Shown: one piece after another, positions 23,549-34,900 of the stretch | How positions within the stretch are numbered: position 1 is the stretch's first letter | Layout of the letters: every line of letters begins with the position of its first letter | NCBI GenBank assembly: GCA_030762895.1 | Contig: JAUPTC010000019.1 | Span: 186,001-250,000 of the forward strand | Source: Sophora flavescens | Lineage: Eukaryota; Streptophyta; Magnoliopsida; Fabales; Fabaceae | Length of the DNA: 64,000 nucleotides | Reading direction: 5' to 3' | Position numbers and translations under genes: made by a program | Notes under the pieces: generated by a model | The model's database searches: none | The model's input: only the letters and a program-made list of their open reading frames with translations | Told to the model about the DNA's origin: nothing

Positions 23549-24267
23549 ATCTACCAGAAAGGGACTTTTAAGCCAAAAAAAAATTCCCACTTAGCCCTTA
23601 ACCAACAACTCTAACTTAAACCAACGGCTTAAACAATCAAGCAAGCATGTATAATAGCACTTAACGAAAAACGGGGTGTTACACGACGCACCAAACTCTC
23701 GGATGCGCCACCACGGAAGGCCAGATCACTTAGATCACAGTAGATGGCCAGATCGCCTTACTCTCAGACGACCTCCCCTATGTCAATACCTCCCCCTATT
23801 AACTTCATGCATGATGCACGCACACAAACGAACAACGGTTTATCCACCACCTCCATCAACACCATTTATTATGGCTTGAGGTCTTTGGCCAACAAGCACC
23901 AAAGATAACATCACCTTTAATCTTTTAACTTTAAACATTAAACAACACTCTGGCTGAAAAGCACCAGAGCATCAACACCCTGACCATTAAGCTTCAAGGC
24001 CCCCTTAGCCACTCGGCTACCAAGGTACAACATCAACACATTATCTTATCACTTTAGTTATTAACACTCTGGTTCTCGAGCACCAGAGCTCTACACCTTG
24101 ACCATTAAGCATCAAGGCCCCCTTGGCCACTCGGCTACCAAGGTACATTATCATCTTTAAGTTATCTAGCTTGTATTCACTTTGTTTGATGTCTTCTTTT
24201 ATTATTATTAGGGACAACTAGTGTGAACCACCCCTGTCCAGCTTTCTGAGTTTTGGTCAGCGCAGGG

Positions 24268-24449
24268 AAGCACGGGTGTGCTTCCCCCAGCATGGGCGTG
24301 CTGACTGATAAGTCAAGCACGGTCGTGCTGACTGATAAGTCAAGCACGGTCGTGCTGACTATTGAGCACATGTGTGCTTAGGCAGCACGCCTTTTTCTGG
24401 GATTAAAATTGGAGCACGGGCGTGCTCCTTGTTAAGCACGGTCGTGCTC
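24268..24449 (-). repeat. Palindromic modules, inner cluster of LTR A
   Basis: About seven AGCACGGNCGTGCT-type modules, two of them in an exact 27-bp direct duplication (24303-24329 and 24330-24356). It corresponds in position and motif to the inner cluster of LTR B. Confidence 0.85.
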
Positions 24450-25490
24450 AATGTAGTGTGTCCATACTGATATGGGAAGAAGGATCATAGACCCTTTACC
24501 AAATCCTTGGGCCAGTTCATAGATTCAACCTATTGGATTTTATTAATCCATTGAACATCAGATTCACTATTCTTAACTATTCTTCAGGTGTTACCATTAT
24601 GGGGAATTAATCATTTAATCATAGCTTCGTTATTAATGTTCCTAGAACAAACACTAATCAATTATAGGGTCTTTAACTAAGCTCTATGATCATAACCTTG
24701 CCTCTCATACTATATTCATGTCTTATGAACAATTGAGACAACATCCCTTAAATCTCATTTATCTTTGGTTAACATATTTTAACGTCTTAACATCATTAAC
24801 AAGACCTATTAATTAATTAGAGACTTATTAACATCATTGTTGGCATTAACATCCTCAACAATTAACACTCATTAAGAACACAACATCATCATCATTAACA
24901 TTCATCATCATCAAGAACATTCACTCATGGCATTCATCAAACATATAAACATCATCATCATAATAACAAGTCTAAACATGCCAAACATAAACAATTAAAC
25001 ATACATATACCAAATAGGCAAATATAGACATGTTATCAAGCAAACAATCATATAGGCATTTAATCAAACACTAGGGTCACGAGTTAACCCTTCATCTTAC
25101 GCTACCCCATAGCCTACATGTTTATACTAGCCCTTCTCCCCATACCTGGTATGAAGATTCTGATTCAAAAGAGAGAAAGAAGATCCACTAGGATCCCGTC
25201 TCACTGGCACTTGTCTACAACCTCAAGAACGACAAAAAGACACTTTAGTTCAACTCTAAGATCAAGAAATCGAAAGGAAAAGATCAAGAACTTAAAAGAA
25301 AGAAACACAAGGGAAAAGGTGCACGGATTTTACCTTTTCTAAATTCCCAAACAGCAAGCACAACGAACTCATATTCGTAGCGATGTTCTCCTATCAAGAA
25401 GAGGTGAAGAACGGTGCAAGAACGGGTTCCCTAGAGAGAGTTTTCTAAGTGTTGGGGTTGTGTAAACTAGGTTTAGGTCCAGTATAATGG

Positions 25491-25499
25491 TATATATAT
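25491..25499 (-). promoter_or_regulatory. TATA-like box of LTR A
   Basis: The minus strand reads ATATATATACC. It lies about 60 bp downstream, on that strand, of the palindromes at 25556-25654. Confidence 0.4.
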
Positions 25500-25555
25500 G
25501 AGTTTAGGTCATTAGGGGCTATTTAGAAGCCCAAAAACACGTTTATGATGCACGT

Positions 25556-25654
25556 CGATTCGTGGGGCGAACCACTTTTCACGGGGCAAACCCGAGAGTT
25601 CCAAAAACTATTTGTCAGATTTGCGGTTCGAACAAATACTCGGGGGGCGAGAAC
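25556..25654 (-). repeat. TTCGTGGGGCGAA-type modules upstream of the LTR A TATA
   Basis: Three imperfect modules (TTCGTGGGGCGAA, TTCACGGGGCAAA, CTCGGGGGGCGAG). They match the CTCGCGGGGCGAG class of the remnant at 4911-5130 and of LTRs C and D, not the AGCACGG class used elsewhere in LTR A. Confidence 0.7.
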
Positions 25655-25941
25655 TAAAAAGCCGATTTGGGAAAAAACACCTGAAATAAGACTTGCAGAT
25701 AACTCTCTTAGATTTCCAACGCATCAAAGATCACGCCAAACGGACATCTAGAACTCAAGATATGGCCAAAATGGTGAAACAAATTATTAGGACTCTAAAA
25801 CGATTGAACCTTTCTAAGGCTTTCCCCAAACATGAACTTATATATCAAGAACAAGCATAACAAGTATATATAAACATATATAATCTAAGTCTAACACATA
25901 TTAACATTTTATTAACGTATGGTGAAATTCAGGGTGTTACC

Positions 25942-26097
25942 ATATTATCAAAAAAATATATTATAAATCATTTATTTTATCGACCATCCAAATAAATTTT
26001 ACATATAAATATTGATGTCAAACAACAGTTTTCTAAAATAAAATCAAAGCACGATAAGGGAAAATAATAAGTTATGTCAATTAAGGAACAATAATTT
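25942..26097. other. AT-rich spacer between LTR A and the next LTR
   Basis: It begins with the right target duplication ATATT of LTR A. Nothing else is recognised. Confidence 0.6.
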
Positions 26098-26486
26098 TGT
26101 AACACCCCTTGGCGCTACATGTTGAAACAAAAGGACTAAAAATAATTACGCTGGTTGCTTTCAGAAAATATAATTTTCTCTATTTCTTAACTTACTTGAA
26201 ATTAGTTCTAAATTTCTTTTTCTTTTTCCTCAATCGATACAAACCAAACATTGATAACAAACAATTGTATACATACGTATATATATGCATCATTGCTGTT
26301 TTACATATGGACCTTTATGTTAACAGGTCATTTACCAAAGTCATAACATAAGGAAACACACATAAACTAAACCTATACAATAGCGGTAGTCCGGAACCAC
26401 GACATCAAAAAGATGGCTCTCAGTAGCCAAGATATACAGACTGTGATAATACCACTACTTACCAAAAAGTAAACCCAAAATAAGTC

Positions 26487-26792
26487 CTACTGCTGGTCGT
26501 ACCTAATGAAAGCCATTGGGAAATCCTCCATAGAACTCCCCGACAGAGGAGTATCCAGTGATGATACATCCGCCTCTGCCTCAACCTCTGGAGCAACATA
26601 GTCAACATGGGGATGATACTCGAGTACCTCCTCCTCGTCCTCCATGGGGTCCTCCTCCATCTCCTTGTCCTCCTCCGAAACGATGACGATCGGCGTTGGA
26701 GGTGATGGTGGCACTGCTGCATGAAGTGACTGATCATATAGTGGTTGATGCACCAGATTTCCCTTATTCACCAGATTCCTCAATAGCCACAT
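26487..26792 (-). CDS. Acidic 101-aa ORF inside the LTR
   Basis: The ORF is on the LTR sense strand, with a proline-rich stretch (PPSPPTPIVIV), then an acidic region (EEDKEMEEDPMEDEEEVLE) and a Ser-rich end. The open frame extends about 13 codons upstream of the ATG (THSFETVEVPLPP). I recognise no family. Its place near the sense-strand 3' end of an LTR, followed by about 390 bp to the terminus, parallels the ORF at 6405-6722. It may be low-complexity chance coding. Confidence 0.25.
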   Translation of the reverse strand: MWLLRNLVNKGNLVHQPLYDQSLHAAVPPSPPTPIVIVSEEDKEMEEDPMEDEEEVLEYHPHVDYVAPEVEAEADVSSLDTPLSGSSMEDFPMAFIRYDQQ

Positions 26793-27004
26793 CGGGGGAA
26801 GGGGTACCTCGACTGTCTCAAAGCTGTGAGTACGGGTCTATGGTCCCGTCACTAGAGTACCCGTAGTGGTACATACTCGCCCGGTATACGTAGCGCTGTG
26901 GGCGCCAGGGTTAATGTCCCACATGCTTCCATCATCAGTCTCGTCAAAGTGCAGGGAACGTATCCCCGAGTACGATATCAGACTCGTGTGGTTCATCTGT
27001 ACTC

Positions 27005-27006
<2 letters not shown>

Positions 27007-27071
<65 letters not shown>
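27007..27071. repeat. (TA)n microsatellite inside the LTR
   Basis: About 32 uninterrupted AT/TA units. It breaks similarity between this LTR and its relatives. Confidence 0.95.
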
Positions 27072-27073
<2 letters not shown>

Positions 27074-28646
27074 CATAGTAGAAACCAACATGAAAATAAA
27101 TAAAGCAAGGGTGAGATACCAATATTTAGTTTCATTATGAAAACTACATGCACGACACTCAAACAGACATCATATATTCATATTGTAAATATTTCCTACC
27201 ATTGGGATTCATACACGACAATCAAATGGTGATTTTTTAAGAATCCATGGCACTTCAATATTCATCCTATGAGTCTTGACCTTTATTCTCCGGAGATTCC
27301 TAACTTCCCTTCTTCAAGTAATGATTAGGCTGCGATACCCTTAACACAATTGTCTCATGAGATCGGCCTCTAAATTTAGGTCTGGCTCCAATTGTTTAGG
27401 GATGCCATGATGGAGCACCTAAAATAATATTGGAATAGTTCCCTATTGAGTATATTCGTGTCGGGTAACCGGATTCCACGACCCGAGGTTGAAAAGCCCC
27501 AAGTATTCGCTGGATTTTCGAAGCCTGAATGTCCCTAAGACCCAAAGACCCTAGAATTTATCTTTAGTCCGTAACTAACCAATTTACCCAATTCACCCTT
27601 TGTGAAATTGTAGCTCGATACACAAGGCACGTCTGCCCAAAATGGCATGTTTGCCAGACTATGCACGTAAAACCCGTTGTTATCGTAACTGTTCTTTGTC
27701 GTTCATTTTTCCTTTGTTGAGGCTTAAAGCTCCCGACTACCCTTCCTCAGGTATTCCAATTCTTTCCACCTCCAAAGTACAATTTCCTCTTAGGAACACT
27801 AGCCCGACGTCTCGGCAATCTAGGTCATTATCCTTTCCTTTATTTTTATTTCCAAAAATCCGTTAACCCTTTGAAAATCATTTTTGACACATTTATTTAT
27901 TTTTCTCACGTAAAAAGATCATTTTTCCTCATACTACCGTTAGGCAGGAAAAAACCCTTATTTCTGGAAAAATTATTTATCATCAACCTTAAAACAATTT
28001 TTAAAATACATTTTCTTAAAATCAATATTTATTTCCATTTTCCCGTCGTTTTCGAAAAAAATGCAAAAGTGAAATTTTTTTTCACGGATACGCACTCGCT
28101 GTCACTCTTAACCTCTTCTTTCATTAAAACTCTTTAAAATATTATTATTTTCACCTTAAAATTAAATCCATTAATTTTCCAAAAACATAAAGTTTTCCTT
28201 AAACTTTCTTAACATTTTAACCTTAATTTCCAATAAGCACTGATTGATGTCATGCTTCCATCCAATCACAAAACCAACAGAAAATTTCATACAACACAAT
28301 TTATCGCATGCTTTCACAACCAACAATAAATTCACAAATCACAATTCATAGCATGCTTTCATAGATAAATCATGCATCACAGAATATTACTTAATAATTT
28401 TAAAACAAACACCACAAACTACAACAATTAATTACAGACACACCAAACAATTTATACATATAGTTATCGAAGCTCCTCAGGTAAACTCTCTTTACCTTCA
28501 CTTGGAGATTTTTCTTCTAAAAATGATCTTGAAACCCTCAGTTTCCTCTACACGACTCCAAACACAATTACTCCACTAATCCTTCACAAACAAGTAAAGA
28601 ACAAGTTACAAAATGAAATAGAATTTCCTAAAACCTAAAGGTCTAG

Positions 28647-28920
28647 GTTCGGCCTTCATTGGAAAAATGGGCTAGGGATCTCAAAATTTTACATACTCGT
28701 AGATCCATGACCTTAGATTAGTATAGAGCTAGGGAAAATTGTCATAAGTTGAAAATGAAGCAAAATCATCTAATCCATTTTGTGGGTAGATTCGGCCAAC
28801 AATGAAAAAAATGGCTAGGGGTTTCAAAATTTTACATACTCTTGGATCCATGATCCTAGAGTAGTAGAGAGGTATAGAAAATTGTTAGAACTCAAAAATA
28901 ATCATCCTATGATTTTCTAC
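28647..28920. repeat. Two diverged tandem copies, period about 142 bp
   Basis: Each copy has TTCGGCC, AAAATGG with CTAGGG, TCAAAATTTTACATACTC, GGATCCATGA-type sequence and GAAAATTGT. Divergence is about one base in seven by eye. Confidence 0.65.
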
Positions 28921-29327
28921 AATTTTATGAAAACATACATGAAAGTTGATGAAAAGTGTGTTTTGGACCTGATTCAATGGAAAGAAATGAAATAGGATGG
29001 CTCATGATCATAGAGTAAGAGAGGTTACCGCTTGAAGATGAAGGAAAATTGAAGACATTGATCCAAACTTGAAAAGAATCACTTAAGAACCTAAGGTTTT
29101 CTTAGTTGTTCATATGAGTTCGGAAAAAAAAAGTATGTGTGTGGGTGGGGGGACGAGGGACTGCCGTGACCGAGAGGAAGTGAGGGGGCAAGAATGAGTG
29201 AGTCATTAAGGGCTAATTGTGGTTTCTAATTAAACTTAGGGCATTTTAGTCTTTTAATTAACAAAATATCTAAGATATTTTCAAAATTAATCATGACAAA
29301 GGGTGAGTCATTAGTGGTGACTCACCA

Positions 29328-30572
29328 CAACATTGTGACATTTGTCCAACTTTGGCCCGGTGTCCGATTCAGTCTCCGTAGTTCCGATTCCGACTTCGTT
29401 ATTCTCCCGATTTAGGTTTTCCGCAACTAATTTAACTCGAAACTTTACCCGAACCAAATATAATATTTTATTTTATATCGAAACTTTTAAAAAGGCCTAT
29501 ATCACTTAAAAAGTGATAAGAAAATTTATCATTTCTTTATCGGGTCAAAATTAGGTTTTCTAACTAGTAAAATCTCACAATCAGTGAAAACGCAGACCGA
29601 GTTTCGTCTGAATTTTCAACCAAAAATTTAATCATAGTCTTTTGCGATGAAATCGAGTCTAAATATGATTTTGTTTCAACCCAAATCATTTTATAGGTCT
29701 CAAACAAAAATATAAACAGATAATTATTTAACGATACACAAAACAGCAAAAACCAGGACGTTGCAAATGCCATTATCCATCATAAAATAAATGAGTTTAA
29801 TTTTGATATAGCATAAAGTTTTAAATTGAAAAATTATCACAAATAATCTCATGTGTATGGTAGTTATGATAGGGATATTTTTAATGAAGTGACGATTTAT
29901 GATTAGCTGACAGTGTAAACTGTCTATTTTACACGGGCATTATATGCCAACAACATTGTGACATTTGTCCATCTTTGGCATGGTGTCCGATTCAGTCTCC
30001 GTAGTTCCGATTCCGACTCCGTTATTCTCCCGATTTAGGTTTTCTGCAACTAATTTAACTCGAAACTTTACCCGAACCAAATATAATATTTTATTTTAGA
30101 TCAAAACTTTTAAAAAGGCCTATATCACTTAAAAAGTGATAAGAAAATTTATCGTTTCTTTATCGGGTCAAAATTAGGTTTTCTGACTAGTAAAATCTCA
30201 CTGTCAGTAAAAACGCAGACCGGGTTTCGTCTGAATTTTCAACCAAAAATTTAATCGTAGTCTTTTGCCATGAAATCGAATCTAAATATGATTTTGTTTC
30301 AACCAAAATAATTTTATAGGTCTCAAACAAAAATATAAACAGATATTTATTTAACGATACAGAAAACAGCAAAAACTGGGACGTTGCAAATGCCATTATC
30401 CATCATAAAATAAATGAGTTTAATTTTGATATAGCATAAAGTTTTAGATTGACAAATTATCACAAATAATCTCATGTGTATGGTAGTTATGATAGGGATA
30501 TTTTTAATGAAGTGACGATTTATGATTAGCTGACAGTGTAAACTTTCTATTTTACACGGACATTATATGCCG
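29328..30572. repeat. 623-bp tandem duplication across an LTR end and its flank
   Basis: CAACATTGTGACATTTGTCC at about 29328 recurs at 29951, and both copies run through the LTR terminus (GGACGTTGCA at 29765, GGGACGTTGCA at 30388) into about 180 bp of flank ending CATTATATGCC. The copies differ by only a few per cent, so the duplication is later than the LTR insertion. Confidence 0.9.
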
Positions 30573-31771
30573 ATAAAATCCAAAACAAATAACCAAATTA
30601 GTTTTTAAAAAATCGCTTACAATTCAGTTTGTATTACAGGAAAAAAAAATCACTTAGTCCTTGGTGTCCCACATATTGGACATATTAGTACTTTCAAGTC
30701 ATCCCTCTTACACTTAACTCGGTTTCTAAGATAAAAAGAATTTCACTTAGTCCCTTAGTGTTGAAGACATTAGACATGATGGTTCATTGAAGTAATCCTA
30801 GTTAAACTTAACAAAAATTCCAATGCGGCACATTAACTTGATGAGGTAGCCAATATAGAATTTCTAATGTTGATAAATTATTTAAATTAACAAAACGACA
30901 TCATTTTGGATGAATTATTTAAAAGCTGAAAAAGACAATATATATGCATTCCCCAGATCCCTAATTTCATGAACCCTGGGTTTAATCTTCCCCGTCCTCC
31001 ACACCAATTCACAAAATTTCTTCTATTTCTTGTATCCCAGGGTAAAAACCTAATTTACACTCATTTGTGCACTCCAAATTGTGAACTTGTTGGTGTCGTT
31101 GGTTGGAATTTAGTGTAACATCTGTTGTACGAGACGATTACTCAAAGCACTAATCACAGGTATGTAGCTTCAATAACTTGCGATGTTGATTTGTTTGCCT
31201 ACAAATTCGATGTATATGGTCGCAAAGAACATAATTGGAAAAAAAACTTGATTCCCTAACATGTGGTCCAACTGTGATTGTGTTAGAATACGATGCTGGT
31301 GTCTAGTCCTTATCGTGTCCAATTGTGTTAGGTTGTGTGGTATTGGGAGATAAGGGAAAACATTCCCTGGGTACCCATACTTGTTGACCAAATTCTTGTA
31401 TGTGGTCCTTAATTATGTGTGTATTAAATGATTGTTGTTGTGCCGTCATTGTTGTTTTTGCTCCCTAGATCTACTTTTCATATTGTTTGGAAACTTCATG
31501 TGTCACTTCATCAAGTTAATATCCCACTTGATGCTTTTGTTGAGATGACTTCACAGAAGGATTACTGTGTCCAACATTTGCAATCTTGAGGGATCAAATG
31601 ATGAGTTTTTTTTCAATACTAATTTTCAATTAACAAATTTGACTATTTACTTAAAGAAGAAGAAAATAGCAAACCAAGGGTGCCCTTGATTTGATTTGCC
31701 AAGAAAAAATAAACATATCACAACCCAAAATATTGCACTTTAACCATAACACAAATTCACTTTGTTTTACC
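30573..31771. other. Unassigned DNA between LTR fragments and the SINE
   Basis: No gene is recognised. 30640-30800 holds two echoes of CACTTAGTCCTTGGTGT followed by TTGGACAT or TTAGACAT. 30950-31060 (CCCTAATTTCATGAACCC, then C/T-rich DNA) has the flavour of a plant 5' leader, but no credible ORF follows. Confidence 0.4.
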
Positions 31772-31938
31772 ATCATGGCGTGGCACAGTTGGTAGATAAT
31801 TGGGCCCCTTAAGCATGTGGTTAGGGGTTCGATTCCTGGCTCATGCGTATGGACGAGCATCTGTTGGGAGAGGTCAAACCCTTAAATGGAATTCAGTACC
31901 TTGAGGGATTAGTCTCTGGCTCCTGGTCGGAGGATACC
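31772..31938 (+). mobile_element. tRNA-derived SINE, 3' end cut by the retrotransposon array
   Basis: An A-box-like TGGCACAGTTGGTAGA (from 31781) and a B-box GGTTCGATTCC (31826-31836) are spaced as in a Pol III internal promoter. A tRNA-unrelated body follows (GTCTCTGGCTCC, GGAGGATACC). No tRNA fold closes and no CCA-type acceptor is seen. The body stops abruptly at the first base of LTR1 at 31939 with no poly-T or poly-A tail, so the array or its founder inserted into it. Confidence 0.75.
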
Positions 31939-34900
31939 TGTAACGCCCCCCTTAGGGGCATTACTTAAATAACACATGCGGAATTTAAATTAAAAGATAA
32001 TTTGCTGGTGCTTTAGGAAAATAATTTATATAAGTATACAAGTGTCTGAAGTTGGGTATAAAAATTTTGTCACGACTCCTAAGCCTTGATTGGCACACAG
32101 TCTTACTATTATAGTATGGCAAGCCTATTTAATTTAAAGAATATACTTGAATAAAAGCTAGTATTTTACGAAAATTTCGACAGAGTCTCCTCTGTAATTC
32201 GGACATCCCAGGTAAAAGAACACCTGCTAAAATAATTACATTTTCATTCCAGAATTCCAGTTACACCAAATACAATCAAGCAATAACATGCTAGAGATAG
32301 TTATATCAATTAGCTTTACAAGACCAAAAGGAAAAGTTTAAGTTTTCTTTCAAAATAACGCTCTCCGAGCCATAAACATTTCATTTTAAAATAAAGGCTC
32401 TCTGAGCCATACTCATACATACTTATCAAAATAATCTAAGTCTCAAAACCCTAAGCTGGTCATATTAAAAGTTATTCCTGAGAAGAACTCACGTGATCGT
32501 TCCACAATCAAATACCTCGTCAAGTAACTAGATCTAAGTCTCTGAGTGACTTAGGAAGACTCCTCTGCACATCTGTACTAAAATACCCAGGGTACAATAG
32601 CAAACCAGAAGAAACCTGATATGTTTGTAAGGGTGAGATACCGACAAATAGATATATCACACAACAACCATATACATGATACATACATCACATAATCATA
32701 TAAGCAGTTAAATCATGCATATACATAACATAACAGTATTATATCAAAGGGTCTCAAACCCGCACAGTCAATCTTTTGAAAATATGCATGACACTTCAAT
32801 ATCAGGCTCTAACTTAATCTCATGAGATCACAACACCATGTTATCACTGGAGAAGATAGAGTTGGTCAAGCTCTGCCCACCGGGCTGTTGCCACCGCATC
32901 CTGATGCACCAGGCCTCTTGGTCAGACAACGCCACATGCCCTTAACGAAACAGCTAGCAATGTGACTGACTCTCAGATACCCCATGGGTATCCTCAATAA
33001 GCAAAGGCACGTCTGCCAGGGGAAATGCATATGAATAAAACTTTCCTTTTAAGGTTTTTCTTTGTGTAAATATTTCACTGTCAAAGCTCAAAGCTAATGA
33101 CTTAACATTATTTCCCCATCACTTGAAAACTTAGAAACATAGGACACACAATCCGAATGCTCAATCCCAACACCTAGACCGTGGCCGCAGTCAAGGTTTG
33201 TGGTAATGGAAATCAATATACTTTTAGTCATGTTTTACTTATCATGCTAAGGACAATAGCCCACAACAACGGAAATCAGAACGAACTGTCCTCGATTCCG
33301 CGAATTGGACTTGAAGTCCATAACATTACGAATAGGACTTTACGGTCCCGAATTAACACTGATCCAAGATCACGTGCTAAGCATGGAAAACTAGAGGCGA
33401 CGTCTCACGTCTAGATTCCTATTCTTTTAGTACTTATCTTTCATTTGACGAAAACAATTTTCGAAATCGAAAGCCACGATAACCTATGCTGGCTACCGGA
33501 AAGTTTCTAAATCATTTGGGAGAAAACCTTTTCTTTTGAAAATCCTTTATAAAATGTTTTTGAAACACTTTTAACTTTGAAAATCCCCAATAGGATATTG
33601 TAAAATATTTTTTAAAGTTTTCATTTAAAACACATAGTTCGAAAAGGGTTTTTCTCTTGTATAACAATAGTTCACCAAAACCATTTCAACATTTAAAACA
33701 AGTACTTTAAGTTTAAAGAGCTTTTGGAAAAGAACACCAATCCCTTCATCTTCAAAGCTTATTAAGGTTTTTAATCCTTATTAATGATTGAGCACAGACA
33801 CACGTCCGGCTTAGCAAACTTCAAACAACAACAGCAGTATGTACACATATAAATATTCACAGTTCAAGGCCAATATCAAAGTTCATCACAGTTATACATC
33901 TCAACATATATAACGATACAGTTCAACTTCATATAATAGCATAACATTTCAGATAATCCAGTAACTCAATAACAGTCAAGTAAACAATTAATCAAATACG
34001 CACATGCATACAGTTATTGAATATCCCTAGGCAAACTCCCCTTACCTTTGAAGACAAGTAAAGGATCATCGTCTTAATGCACATGTTAGCTCCAAGAGTA
34101 TAACTATCTACTTCATCAAGCAAGCATAGCCGTGTCAAACGTCTAAGAGAGGGAATCCAACAACGCGCAACAACCAAAAATCAAGAAATCAATTTCACAT
34201 GATCAAACACACATTCTAACTTTATCTAAACACTTAATCTAATTACCAAACAAGGTTATTTTTAAAGAAAATCATGTTTGAAGCTCACGTTTCCCAATAC
34301 CCTTTAAGGAAACTTTGTTTTGATTAAAAGATCGTGAAAAAAAACTTTGGAAATCATCCATTAAGAGTCCTAATTACACTGAATCATAATTAATTTCACA
34401 AAAACATACCCAAATTCAAATAAAAATCAAATTGGGGGTTTAGGGCTCCTTATTAAAATTTAGGGAAAACTCAGAATAATGAAATTGGTTTAGGGAAACA
34501 CAAATTTACAGTCCCAATCTCATAAAACAACTTTAAATTTCAAGATTAAAATCTGAAATCAGAGGGTTAGGGTTTCAAAATCAATTTGAGGATTTACGAA
34601 AGAGAAGAGGTTAGAGGTAAAGCTCTTACCCAAGGTGAAGAAGAGAGGAAACGAGGGGCCAAACGTGGTTGCGGCGGCTCCGGCAACGCGGCGGCAGCGG
34701 CAGCGGCGGCAAACAGTGGTTTGAACTACGGGTTTTGGTGCGCACAACACAAGGAAGAAGAAGGGAAGGGTAGCCGAATCACCATGGACGGCGACAGGGG
34801 GCTCACCACGACGGCGGTGACAGCGAACGTAGGAGCGAACGGCCGGAGTTGCGTGCAGAGTCGCTGCTGAAGGACGACAGTGACGCGCACAGCGATGCAC

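Larger units (their letters stand above)
21080..23683 (-). mobile_element. Solo LTR B (Ty3/gypsy) nested in solo LTR A
   Basis: The plus strand starts TGTGACACCCTCTACCCC and ends CGGGGTGTTACA at 23683, 2604 bp. The flanks are CGACG (21075-21079) and CGACG (23684-23688), a perfect 5-bp duplication; joining the flanks restores continuous LTR A sequence. No internal domain is left. It resembles A at its minus-strand 3' end (CACTCCTCA, GCTGCTCACCGTCCTCTGCA), so a family member inserted into a relative. Two palindrome clusters (22302-22478 and 23372-23548) and a TATA-like box at 23350-23360 are present. Confidence 0.95.
10490..25941 (-). mobile_element. Solo LTR A (Ty3/gypsy), split by a CACTA element and by solo LTR B
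   Basis: The plus strand starts TGTGACACCCTCTACCCC at 10490 and ends GGGTGTTACC at 25941, so the LTR reads on the minus strand. The bases flanking the whole block are ATATT (10485-10489) and ATATT (25942-25946), a 5-bp target-site duplication. Removing the CACTA element and LTR B with their duplications leaves about 2.9 kb of continuous LTR (10490-10862, 20780-21079, 23689-25941). No primer-binding site or polypurine tract adjoins it, so it is a solo LTR left by LTR-LTR recombination. It must be older than both insertions. The last base is C instead of the expected A. Confidence 0.85.
26098..29765 (-). mobile_element. Minus-strand LTR related to the array LTRs
   Basis: The plus strand starts TGTAACACCCC at 26098 and reaches GGACGTTGCA at 29765, about 3.67 kb, nearly the size of the array LTRs (3.65 kb). 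Shared landmarks with them include CTTCAATAT, TCATGAGATC, AGGCACGTCTGCC and the GCAAACTC/CTTACCTT block. The five bases before (AATTT) and after (AATGC) do not form a duplication. The right end and its flank are duplicated in tandem. No primer-binding site is seen, so it is probably solo or a fragment. Confidence 0.6.

Noticed and set aside
22302..24449. Regularly repeated short palindromes resembling a CRISPR array
   Set aside because: Repeats are short, imperfect, unequally spaced and lie inside LTRs of a plant genome with no cas genes.
26838..27162. Several overlapping ORFs rich in Ile-Tyr repeats
   Set aside because: They are translations of a (TA)n microsatellite in different frames, as is the ORF at 9240-9488.
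31781..31836. tRNA gene with A and B boxes
   Set aside because: No cloverleaf closes and the sequence continues into a SINE body; it is a Pol III-type SINE head.
33181..33414. 77-codon ORF found in every LTR copy (also 39835, 46678, 53531, 63569)
   Set aside because: It is antisense within the LTR, starts at a non-ATG codon in most copies, and its conservation is fully explained by the recent array.
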